Shown here: positions 49,393-60,800 of the stretch, piece after piece
Position numbering within the stretch: the first letter of the stretch is position 1
How the letters are laid out: the number at the start of each line of letters is the position of its first letter
From: Cranoglanis bouderius
Taxonomy: Eukaryota; Chordata; Actinopteri; Siluriformes; Cranoglanididae
Reading direction: 5' to 3'
Assembly (NCBI GenBank): GCA_023630585.1
Contig: CM042552.1
Coordinates: forward strand, 21,213,569-21,277,568
Length of the DNA stretch: 64,000 nt
Made by a program: the position numbers and the translations under genes
Notes under the pieces: generated by a model
Told to the model about the DNA's origin: nothing
Database searches by the model: none
Seen by the model: only the letters and a program-made list of their open reading frames with translations

Positions 49393-49855
49393 TGTAATGC
49401 TTCTTCCAATAACATTTAGACATTAAATACTCAACAAGCAAACCAGTGCAACATGTCAGATTTAAAGCTACTGACTGTTAGTAGCTGTAAAGGTAAAGTT
49501 GTCAGTATTAGCAAGTGTTTATTTTCATGCCATTGATTTAACATCAGGTTTCTGAAATAACTCACCAAGATTTGGGCCTGGGGCAGGTTTCTGAGATTGA
49601 TTTGTCAAACCTTTCATGGCTTTACGTAACTGAACAAGATGCAATATTAGTATAAAATAAGCATTTTTTTTTTTTTACTAGATTTAAATATATAACATTG
49701 TAATATAGTCTATATTCTGACTCATAAAGTATGATAATGTAAGAAGTGAGAAATGTTAACAAAAAAAAACTCTTTCTATTAGTAGTGAATTTTCTTACCC
49801 GGTCCATGACACAGGCTTCTGTGAACTGCACCTCAAACGTGTTTGTGCTGTAATT
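45458..49855 (-). CDS. IFI44-like P-loop protein, gene D (near-identical to gene B)
   Basis: Predicted protein of 314 residues. Coding exons in transcript order: 49807-49799 (leader from 49855), 49629-49566, 48834-48801, 48696-48492, 48278-48126, 46797-46626, 45997-45897 and 45664-45458. All splice sites and the frame are intact. FDEPWRPVTW, GPIGAGKS and DIMG are as in gene B. I noticed only silent differences in the exons, for example GGT for GGC in the GGY codons of exon 5, while introns also differ little, so this is a very recent duplicate. The same LINE and reverse transcriptase fragments lie in its intron (46260-47390). Regulated by the block at 50992-51127. Function inferred as for gene B. 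Confidence 0.85.
46260..47390 (+). pseudogene. LINE and Gypsy fragments in gene D intron
   Basis: Duplicates of the fragments at 19830-20110 and 20455-20945, with the same breaks. The reverse transcriptase piece starts near 46894. A gene D exon (46626-46797) lies between the two fragments on the other strand. Confidence 0.65.
49339..49391. repeat. (AAT)n microsatellite, second copy
   Basis: About 17 AAT units. Confidence 0.95.
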
Positions 49856-50991
49856 CTGTGTATAAATGTGTCACTGAATACACTTATGTAATAAACTGAT
49901 AATAAAACACATACAGGGAATCAGAGCTAGTTTATTTATTTTACCTTGACACTTGAACAGTGTATAAAACACTACAGAAAGAGAAATGCTGCTATAAAAC
50001 CTGAAATCAACAATTTTAGGTAAGAAAACCAGATGTTTTCAGAAAAGTGGACGGCTCTAAAGGTGGAGCTGTCTTTTGTGCTCGACTTCTTTCTCACCGT
50101 TTCTACACTTTCCTGCTCCATGTTTGTGAAAGAGGTGGGGCGTCTTTCCACTGAGCTGTTGTTCTGTAAAATAAAGACCTGGCCATGGCAGGATCTCACC
50201 TTCAAACCGGTTTGGGAGAAATTTCCATGTATTTCACTTAACTAGAAATGTGTTAATGCAAAATGAGCCAAAGAGAAGCAGCTGCTCCACATCCCAGTGA
50301 CCGGAGCAGGAGGAATTCCAGTTTAAACCATAATATTTTTTCTTTTTCTGTTTCTGCTCATATCAACAACATGTTTGGTGTTAGGTTTCATAAATGCCTC
50401 TTTAGTATCACAAAAAACATGGTCAAATATTCAAATAAATAATCAAATATTCAAGTATGTTGACCTTGGATTTGCATTCTTTAGATGTTGTATGTTATGT
50501 TTCTATGTTATTTTGACTTTATAACTGCCTCCAACCTCTTTCATATCCTCTGACCAGCTTTAGGTTACGTAGATTATTGTAAAATGTAAAATCGTGTCAA
50601 ATTTAATAAAAAAAATATTTTTCAATTTTGTAATGTTCTTGGATTTTTTTTAATTGCAAAGAAGAGAGGAAAAGGTTTCTTTTCTTTCTTTTTTTCTTTT
50701 TTTTTACACCTGGCAGTGAAGGTGAAGGTGATGTAACCGTAGCTGAACTTGCCATGTTGCTTTAGCTCTACTTAGTGAATAAATCAAGCTCCATCATGAA
50801 TGTAGAATGTAGATATTAATGTAGCTGTAGAATTACACAATTATATCTCATTTTCCACTAGATTTAATCTTATCCCTGGCCAGGGCAGAAACGTATAAGT
50901 ATTCAGTAAGTAGAAACATTTAAGACTGAGAAATGCTAAATCTAATATAAATGAATGTTCAGGGCTACAGAATGAAGTCTGTTTTACTTAC

Positions 50992-51127
50992 AGTTTCTTC
51001 TGCTCTGGCTGTAGAGCTGTACCTGTACACTGTAGCTCCGACTGTGTAAGTCTGCGTCAGAGCAGCAGTGTTAGATATAATACTGTACCTGGGTACCACC
51101 CAGATATTTCATTTTACTTTCTCTTTC
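50992..51127 (-). promoter_or_regulatory. Promoter block (ISRE, TATA, exon 0) of gene D
   Basis: ISRE core GAAAGAGAAA at 51127-51118, TATTATATCT near 51082-51073, and donor GTAAGTAAAAC at 50991. Same as the block of gene B. Confidence 0.7.
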
Positions 51128-51649
51128 ACAGGGCTGCAGTAAGTCCTAGACTCATGATCAAATATGCAAATATGCATGAAACAAATATGCAAATACGTGC
51201 AAAGATGCAAATACATGCAAAGAAATGCTGTAGAGTGAAGATGCCTTCAAAATAATGAAATTAAATGTTTCTACATTTTAAAAAAATACTGTAAAGATCA
51301 GTAAACAGTAGTAAATGAAACAAAATCAATATTTGGTGTGACAAAAAAATAAAAATAAAAATAAAAATAAAAACAGTAGTCTCCGGTACAATGTGTGCAG
51401 TTTTATAAGGAAATGAGCTGGTAAGTTTTATTGAGCATCTTGCAGAACCAGACACAGTTCTTCTGGACACTTTGACTTTCGCACTCGCTTCTTATTTCTG
51501 CAGCGAAACCCAGCAGCCTTCATTGTGTTTACTGTCTGAAAAGTGTCTCTTATGTAATATGCTGCTTTCTAGGGTTACAGGCCTCTCTTGCATCAATAAA
51601 TATCACTGTTTATGTCTCCACTATCAAAAAGACACTGGGCAAAAATGGC

Positions 51650-51976
51650 ACTGCTAACCCAGAAGAACATTAAGGCTCGTCTGAATTTTGCCAGAACACA
51701 CTCTGATGATCCTCAAACCTTTTGGGAGAATGTTCTGTGGACTGATGAGTCGAAAGTGGAACTGTTTGGAAGACAGGGGTCCCGATACATCTGGCGTAAA
51801 CCAAACACCGAATTCCACAAAAAGAACATCATACCTACAGCAAGCATGGTGGTGGAAGTGTGATGGTGTGGGGATGCTTTGCTGCTTCACGGCCTGGGCA
51901 ACTTGCAGTAATTGAGAGAAACATGAATTCTGCTCTCTACCAGAAAATCCTAAAGGAGAATGTCCGGTCTTCAGTC
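51650..51976 (+). pseudogene. Tc1 transposase relic, left half, split by insertion
   Basis: WTDESKVELFGRQ in frame, then shifted MVWGCFAAS. Interrupted after CAGTC at 51976; the right half resumes at 53794. Confidence 0.8.
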
Positions 51977-53586
51977 TGTAACGAATCAATCATTACTAGC
52001 ATTATTCTTTTCCACCAGAATAATGTAATGGATCAACTTTAAACATGAAAAATGAAACAGAAGCGCACGCTTGGATTCAACGCACCTTTTTAAAGGAGAT
52101 GAGTTTTAAAGCGTGTCCGCCTTATCTACCAGAATATGTAGTAACTCGGATGAATCTGCAACGTTTAAAATTAATATTCTCCACCAGTTACAATTTATGT
52201 AACGAATTAAAAGATGTTTAACACGTTTAAATGTATTCTCCAATTTATGTAAGGAATTAACTCGAATGGTGTGAAATATATCTATATATCTAATCAACGC
52301 GTGTTGTGACCAGTTATAAATATACATCAGCCATGGAAGAGAATTCATGTATGTGCACATATACATATAGATAATTAACTACAACGGATTATAATTAATT
52401 ATGACTGTGTATGTGGTCTAGATCAGCTTTTAGGATTAGCTGTAGTCTAGTTTGGAATTATGAACTCTAAAGGGGGAGTTTATCCTTTTGGCCAGTAAGA
52501 ATTAACCACGAAGTTTGTTATTAAAAATTATAGCGGGTAACCGAGATCTTATGATCTTATGCAGTGAAGAAGGGACTCTGTCATGTGACCAAAAACAGAG
52601 AAAATCAAGCGTGGGATAATAGATTTTAATAACTAGATGTAACTATGGATACACACGACTAACTCTAAGCAGAACATACATATGTACATCTATATACAAG
52701 GAAAGAAAAGGTATAGAGAGAAAGTAATGAAATAAAAGGGAATGGCACACAAAAACACAACTAATTAGCCTTTTTCAAAACCAGCAACGAACTTAAATCT
52801 CCTGTAAACAGGGGTACAATCTTAAACGCAGATATAGATCCATTAACTATACTTGCATGGCTTTGGTTTGAAAGTTCACGCGAGGTCGTGTAGAGTTCGC
52901 TGGTTCGTCGTGCCGCTTGAAAAGGCCGTCGGCCGTGAGGCGGTTGCATCCTTTGTCCGGGAGAGAGAGATCCTGGCTTCCTCTTCCTGGGGCATGTGGC
53001 CCTGGGGAGAGAGAAACCGGAAGGAGCGAAGAAGTGAAGTTGAAGAGAGACTGAAGAGACTACTGAAGACTGAAGACTCAAAGTGTGGTGTTGTTTTAAA
53101 GACAACACCAACACACATGCCTCTTTGGGCTATTGGCCAATCAGGAAGTTGGATTTGTTGGCGGGATGAACTCTCTTTGTCTGGTCTCAGATCCAAATTT
53201 GCATGTCCAGGGAGGAGCCGGTTTAAACCGTATTATATATGAAATTAAGGGAAAGCATGAAATAATGTATCCCATTGCAATATGATATGCATAATCAATC
53301 AGGGTATCGCAAGACAATTAACTACATACCAAATTCGATGGACTTGTAACGAATATTACAAGAAAAACATGGTTACAGACATTTAAAATAATATCCTAAG
53401 TTAAGACTATCTAAAATCATTAAGGTTAGGTCACATAAACACACAATATATGTAAACAAGATAACATCACACTATTTAGGCATCGAATAATTACATATAA
53501 TTACACGTTACATTCGAGAGAGATTTTTCCATTGTGTGTGTAAGGTAAGCTTGTGTGTGTGCGTGTGCGTGCGCATGTAGGTAGCT

Positions 53587-53633
<47 letters not shown>

Positions 53634-53793
53634 AGGGGGGAAGATTGGTCATTAGCATTCCAAAGGTATCTGGTCAAACTGGGGCCAGAGTGGTCATTAA
53701 ACAGATAGGGATTTACAGCTCAAGGAGACAGAGAAATTTCATTGTTAAACCCAGGCTGATTCAGAAATCAGTTTGATACGTTCAGATGTTACA
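51977..53793. mobile_element. 1.8-kb LTR-like insertion inside a Tc1 relic
   Basis: It starts TGTAACGAATC and ends GATGTTACA, so the termini are short inverted repeats TGTAAC/GTTACA. AGTC is duplicated on both sides (51973-51976 and 53794-53797), and the empty site can be read in the relic at about 12870-12890. No gag or pol is seen; the longest open frames lack family likeness. It includes a TATA-like stretch near 53233 and a TG microsatellite. Best explanation: a long solo LTR, orientation unknown. A left fragment lies at 25571-25943. Confidence 0.7.
53588..53629. repeat. (TG)n microsatellite
   Basis: About 18 uninterrupted TG units preceded by mixed TG/CG repeats. Confidence 0.95.
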
Positions 53794-54281
53794 AGTCTAT
53801 AATTTGAAACTCAAGCACAACTGGATTATGCAGCAAGACAACGATCCAAAACATAGGAGTAATTCCACCTCTGAATGACTCAAAAAAGCTAAATTAAAGC
53901 TTTGGAGTGGCCTAGTCAAAGTCCTGACTTGAACCAATTGAGATGCTGTGGCAGGACCTTAAACAGGCAGTTCATGCTCAAAACCCCTCCAGTGTGGCTG
54001 AACTAAAGCAGTTAGTTTGCAGTTATTGCTGTTAAAGGTGGCACAACCAGAGTTTAAGTTTAAGGGGGCAATTAGTTTTTCACATGGGTGATAGGTGTTG
54101 GATCAATTTTTTTTCCCAGTAAAGAATAAATAAATAAAAACTGTACTGTGTGTTTACTCAGGTTGGATTTGTTTTATTTCGTATTTCGTTTGAAGATCTA
54201 AAAATATTTAGTATGAGATGTACACAACAACAGAAGAAATCAGGATCAGGAGTCAGGAATACTTTTTCACACGACTGTAGA
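53794..54281 (+). pseudogene. Tc1 relic, right half with terminal end
   Basis: It resumes AACTCAAGCACAACTGGATT and runs to TTTTTCACACGACTGTA, the usual right end of this fish Tc1 family. The coding part has several stops. Confidence 0.75.
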
Positions 54282-54850
54282 TGTGAAAAATTGTCAGATA
54301 ATTCTACTGCTTCATTTTGTAAAGAAACATGTTCAGATTTAGAGAAGGGAAAATAGTTGCTTTTATGAAGCCTTAATGCTGGCTTTGGCCTTCTTCTTCA
54401 CCTCAATTACCAGACCCATGAGTTGTTCTTTGGGGATAATGTGAGACAACCAAACATTTTACAAATCAAACATGATATATAAAGCCCATAATACCATAAT
54501 GACAAAAGACAAAGATTACTCAAGATTACTGTCTCTCATTAATTACATCTGTCTTATTAATATAGGAAAATTCAATCTTAAAGAGATCTTCATTAAACTA
54601 ATAATATAAGTGGTAAAGAGAATAACAAAAAAAAATTAGGAGAAGTTTTAACGTCCTTTATCTGTCGCATGCACAGAAAAATATACTAAAAATAGATTAC
54701 AGTTTAATAATTGCATCTAAATAAAGTGAGAAAATGAAACATGAAATTTGAACAATTTCTCAGTACATCTCTGTTCATATTGTGAATTCTTGAAACTAGC
54801 CAGTTCCATGTTGTTTCTCTGTTGGAGACTGAACAAGACACATGGGGATC
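54282..54850 (-). other. Gene E 3' untranslated region and downstream
   Basis: Homologous to the sequences below A and C from about 54478. No clear AATAAA on minus. Between 54360 and 54480 there is nothing I recognise. Confidence 0.4.
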
Positions 54851-57800
54851 TTATTCATTGTAAACCTGGTCTTCAACATAGTCACTGGCGAATGTAATGA
54901 TATGATTCATTGCCATGAGAATCAGAAGATCCATGTTCAAGTCGTTGGTAACCTGCTCGTGGTAGTTCTGCACAGGAAAGATGTAGTTCATCGGGACTCC
55001 CAGTCTATCACTGCACACTTTCATCTAAGATAAACAGATACAACATGACTTATATTTGAGGAAATGGGGTTAGGAGTCACGTCCATGCAGTTTTATCTGT
55101 CTTTCAAATAATAAATAATAAGGTTAATATCAAAATGCATATGGCTGTTAAAATGTTCTCTGCTGCTGGAAAATATCATGGAGTAGACTGGAGACCTACA
55201 GGCAGTAAATAAAGGGAGGAGGAGATGGCTGTGGCTGTTGTTCTCACCTTCTCTTTGATTTTTTTGCTGGTGTAGATCTTCCTCAGGTCCTTCTGAACTA
55301 GAGGACATGCTTCGTCAACCAGCGACATGATGACCACTTGAGGAATCTCTGATGAATCATCAGAAACACAAACATTTTGTCGATCTTAATATATATAATA
55401 AGATATATAAGATAAGATATAAGATATATAATCTAACTTTTATCTTTATGATGAATGACTATGGTAAATCACATGGTACAGTAGTAATGGTAATGTAGGT
55501 AACCATATCTCATAAATAGACTATAGATAGATAGATAGATAGATTTTATTGGGAAATTTGGGCCACTGAACTACACAGTAATTATCTGCAAAATACAGTC
55601 TCATGTATTAGGGTACAAAAATCCAAGGTGCAGAAAAGTATGGCCAAAAGTATGTGCACCCCTGACCATCACACCAATATGTGATTGTTGAAAATCCCAT
55701 TCCAGATTTATTCTCCCTTTGCTGTTGGAATAAGCTCCACTCTTCTGGGAAGGCTTTCCACTACATTTTAGGGCGTGGCTGTGGGGATTTGTGTTCATTC
55801 AGCTACCAGAGCATTAGTGAGGTTGAGGTCAGGCGCTGATGTTGGGTGAGGAGGCTCCAGTTCTGTGGGGTTGAGGTCAGAGCTCTGTGCAGGACACTCC
55901 AGTTCTTCCACTCCAACTTTAACACACCATGTCTTCATGGAGCACATATGGGTGTGATGGTCAGGGGTAAAAATACTTTTGGCCATATAGTGTATGTGAA
56001 AACTCACCCAAGTCACGTGCTTTTTTCCGAACGGTTTGCATTTTCTCCATAACTTCGTCACTGATGAGGGAGATTTTGTCAGCTGGTAGAACGCTCACCA
56101 GACAGTGTACTTTGTCTTTCAGGCTGGGGTTACTGATGTACTTCGGGTCATCCTTATCAATTGGTTTTAGTGGATTGAACTGAAAACGCAAAGATAGCCA
56201 CAATAATTAAAGATCAGGGGTGAGGAGGACCACCTCAAGTTTCCTTAAAATGTACATGAGATGGACTATCAAACAAAGTGCAGTATACAGTGGGGGGAAA
56301 AAAGCATTTGATCCCCTGCTGATTTTGTACGTTTGCCCACTGCAAAGAAACGATCAGTCTATCATTTTAACGGTAGGTGTATTTTAACAGTGAGAGACAG
56401 AATAACAACAAAAAAATCCAGAAAAACACAAAAAAATCCCCTGTTGGCAGGGATTTCACTTGGGGATTTCTCGATTATTAAGGATAGGTTACATCGAGTG
56501 ATGCAGAAGTCTCACAAGCAGGAAGAAACAACCCAGTTGTTGGTTCAGAGGAGCCGTCGGGAAAAGTTATTCCAGGCGGCTCACCATAATCCAGTAGCAG
56601 GGCACTTAGGTCAAGATAAAACACTGAACCATCTCTTGGCCCTCTTCTATTGGCCGGGCATTTGTTTGCAAATGCGGCGATGTTTGCAGGTCCGCAGCAT
56701 GTCACGAATGTCAGTTGGTAAATCCACCGGCCACCCCAAAAGCGTCATTGTGCCCACTCCCATTAATCAAGGTCCCCTTCAAAAGAATTGGCACGGACCT
56801 CGTCGGGCTATGTGCTAGTTCTAGTAGACTATACAACACGATACCCGGAAGCGGTGCCTCTCTGCAATATCTTCACACATAAGTTGCGGAGGCACTCTTC
56901 CATGTTATCTCCCGTGTCGGGATCCCAAAAGATATCCTGACTGATCAGGGGACTTTCATGTCACGAACTCTTCTAACAGTAAAAGTGAAAGTCAATACAT
57001 TCTTGACCCGAGAGCAAAACTCCACACCTTAAGCCACATAACACAGGAGAATTTGCTACAGGCGCAAGAAAATCAAGCCCGTATGTATAACAGGAGTACT
57101 TGGCTGCAAGATTTTGCACTGGGAGATACAACTGTATCTCTAAATTAATCACCAAGTGGGAAGGGCCCTTTGAGGTCACATGGCGGGTTGGGGATGTCGA
57201 TTATGAGGTAAGACGAATGGATAGAGGCGTGGTGTACCATCTTAACCTCCTTAAACCATGGAGGGAGGTGGTTCCCGTGGCTTTGGTGACAGTGGTTCCA
57301 GAGAGGGAGGAGTTAGGACCAGAGTTAAATCTAAAAACATCGGTTCAAAGTTGTTTGTGTTTGTGTGTTTGTGTGTGCATGTGACTAAATAAGCAAGTGA
57401 AAGAGAAAATAAAGTGCTTTTTGAGTTGTTCGAAGCCTGTCTCCGGCTTCCTCATTTCTACTGAACCATTAACAAGTGTGACAGTCATCCTTCAGTATTT
57501 ACAAATACTTCTGCAATGCCATATTCTGAAGAATACAGTAATAATAACAATAATAATAATAAATGATGGGCATGAACTTACAGTGTATCCATTTTTCACA
57601 TGACCCAGTAATATACTTTTTACATCGTCAGTATGCACTCCATTTTCATCCTCTGGTTCCAGACCCATGATGTCAGTAAAGACAAATGGATAGAAAGATC
57701 GAGGACCATCTTTCTTCAGCTTGTGAATTTTAAACTGGACACAAAATACAGTGTATCTTATGAAAACATTATGCCTTAGAAGATTTTCTAAAACAGTGTA

Positions 57801-60800
57801 ATGAACAGTAAATTATTTTTAGTATATTAGATACAGCGGTGCTTGAAAGTTTGTTAACTCTTTAAAATTTTCTATATATCTGCATAAATATGACCTACAT
57901 CAGATTTTCACATAACTCCTAAAAGTAGATAAAGAGAACCCACTTAAACAAATGAGACAAAAATATTATACTTGATCATTTATTTATTGACGAAAATGAT
58001 CCAATATTACATCTCTGTGAGTTGCAAAAGTATGTGAACGTCTAGGATTAGCAGTTAATTTGAAGCTGAAATTAGAGTCAGGTGTTTTCAATCAATGGGA
58101 TGACAATCAGGTGTGAGTGAGCGCCCTGTTTTATTTAAAGAACAGAGATCTATCAGAGTCTGATCTTCACAATACATGTTTGTGAAAGTGCATCATGGCA
58201 AAGGAGATTTCTGAATGTGTGCATGGCAGGGTTGCAAGGAGAAAGCCACTGATCTCCAAAAATAACATTGCTGTCCATCTGCAGTTTGCTAAAGATCACG
58301 TGGACAAGCCAGAAGGCTATTAGAAAAATGTTTTGTGGACGGATGATGAGACCAAAATAGAACTTTTTGGTTTAAATGAGAAGTGTTATGTTTGGAGAAA
58401 GGAAAACACTGCATTCCAGCATAAGAACCTTATCCCATCTGTGAAACATGGTGGTGGTAGTGTCATGGTTTGGGCCTGTTTTGCTGCATCTGGGCAGGAC
58501 GACTTGACATAATTGATGGAACAATGAATTCTGAATTATATCAGAGAATTCTAAAGAAAAATGTCAGGACATCTGTCCATGAACTGAATCTGAAGAGAAA
58601 GTGGGTCATGCAGCGAGACAACGACCCTAAAATCTGGTGATGTTTTAGGTCATATTTATGCAGATATATAGACAATTCTAAAGGGTTTACAAACTTTCAT
58701 GCACCACTGTAAGTCAAAACCATTTCAAATACTCACTGATGTTCAGGGAAACTATATCTAGGCTTGAAGCCATTACAGTAAATATTTTATTGTTTGGTTA
58801 TTACCTTTACACTAAAGCTGTGACTTAGAGACCTGGATGAATTTGCCAGTGCAGTGGCTGTGTGGTATCCTTGGAGGACGGTGTTGATGGAGTTGATAAA
58901 ACTTGACTTTCCTGCTCCGATTGGTCCGTGTAGCAGAATCTTCAGCTCACTGACTTCTTCAGTGCTCGGCTGGAAATCCTTCAGTTTTTTCAACATCTGA
59001 TTCTTGTTATCTTCACTATTTAAGAAGTAAACCAAGAGATTTTTGTACAGTAAGTAACTCATGATCTATTAATTTAGGCTTCAAAAACACATTGTTGGTG
59101 TCGTTTTGCAGTCATTGGCATCAACCATTTTAAAAGTGACGGGGACACAGCTGTCAGTAACTGTAACTAACTAACCCCACATCTACACCCCACCACTCTG
59201 AAGAGATACACCCACAGCCAGATACACATGCTCACAAGGATGGAATTAATCAAAATACCAACCCTGAGAATCTAACACACTTTTAACAAACACAGAAAAC
59301 TTTCTGTCAGTGTCTCCTGGAATTTAGCTTAGCCAAAATAGAACTTTTGCTAAGCTAAATTATCAAGCAAAGCTAGGTTTATGTAACTATACTACTCTAA
59401 CTGCACATCCAGTGCAGCATGTTTATACTTTATTTGTAATAAATTGTGTTCATTATTATCCTTTTTAAATATATTTCTGCTGTTCTACAATCTATAGAAT
59501 TGCTGTCACACTACTTCTCATGCACATATTGCACAATACAATTCAAATACAAAACAATTCATCTTGATCACATGGAAAACATCATCCAGACCGAGTATGG
59601 TGAGAGAGCATCGGTGGTAGTTGGTCTGAGTGTGCTAGCTGGGTTAGTTGTGTCAGGGGAAGTACTTTGACTTGAGATATTAGTGCATATAAATTATTTG
59701 GAAATTAGTTAATGTTGTCATATTATACCATTCCTTGTATAACAGCGATATGAGTGTACGCTTTTATTTTTTTAACAATTAGTTGTATAACTAAAAATGT
59801 TCTATATCAACATAAGCCTAATGATAAGCAAGACATAAGCCTAATGATTTGTTATTTGTTACTGTTATTGTATACTTACAATACCCCCCCCCAACCCCCA
59901 ACCCCCCACCCCCCATAAACCTCCTGTGACCCCTCTTCCTCTTCATCAATACACATAAGTACACTTGTTAACCCTAGCTAATACAGGAGCTTCCTTACAA
60001 TGTGGTGCTTATTGCTACTAAGTGCATTTAGGTGAACTCAGCACCAAACACATCCCAAGGTCATTGATCTTACCTCCATGTCACTGGCCGCCATGGTTGA
60101 TCAAATTCTGTGAAAAAATAATGAATAAATATTTATACTTACTATAATTATAATAATAAAATTGTATATACATGCATATACAACCCCAATTCCGAAAAAC
60201 TTGGGACAGTATGGAAAATGCTAATGAGAACAAAGAGGAGTGATTTGTAAATGTGCTTTGACTTAAAAACATATAAAGACAAGGTATTTGATGTTTTATC
60301 TAATCAACTGCATAGTTTTTTGAAGATAAACGTTTATTTTGAAATTGATGCATGCAACACGATCCAAAAAAGTTGGAACAGGGGCAATTTAGGACCAACA
60401 GCGATGTGACAAGTTGAAATAAGAAGGTGATGTGAAACAGGTGAGGCAGTCGTCTAATCATAGTCTATAAGGAGCCTCCAAAAAAGGCCTCGTCCTTCAA
60501 GAGCAAGGATGGGTCGAGACTCGCCGATCTGCCAACAGAATGTGTCAGCAAATAATCCAACACTTTGAGATCAGTAGGATTTTGGGCATTTCACCTTCTA
60601 CAGTGCACAAAATAATTAAAAGGTTCAAGGAATCCGGTCAAATCTCGGTGCGTAAAGGGCGTGGCCGAAAACCACTTCTGAATGCGTGTACAGGGTGAGC
60701 TGAATATTCAAATGACTCCTTTTGTTTTGTTTTGTTGTTTTTTTTTTTGCATTTTCCATACTGTCCCAACTTTTACAGAATTGGGAATTTCAGAACTTAT

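Noticed and set aside
52853..53242. 129-codon plus frame and overlapping minus frames
   Set aside because: They lie inside the LTR-like insertion, overlap one another on both strands and show no conserved motif.
54360..54440. Minus-strand frame reading KEQLMGLVIEVKKKAKAS
   Set aside because: Too short, no splice sites or family recognised, and not present below the other paralogues.
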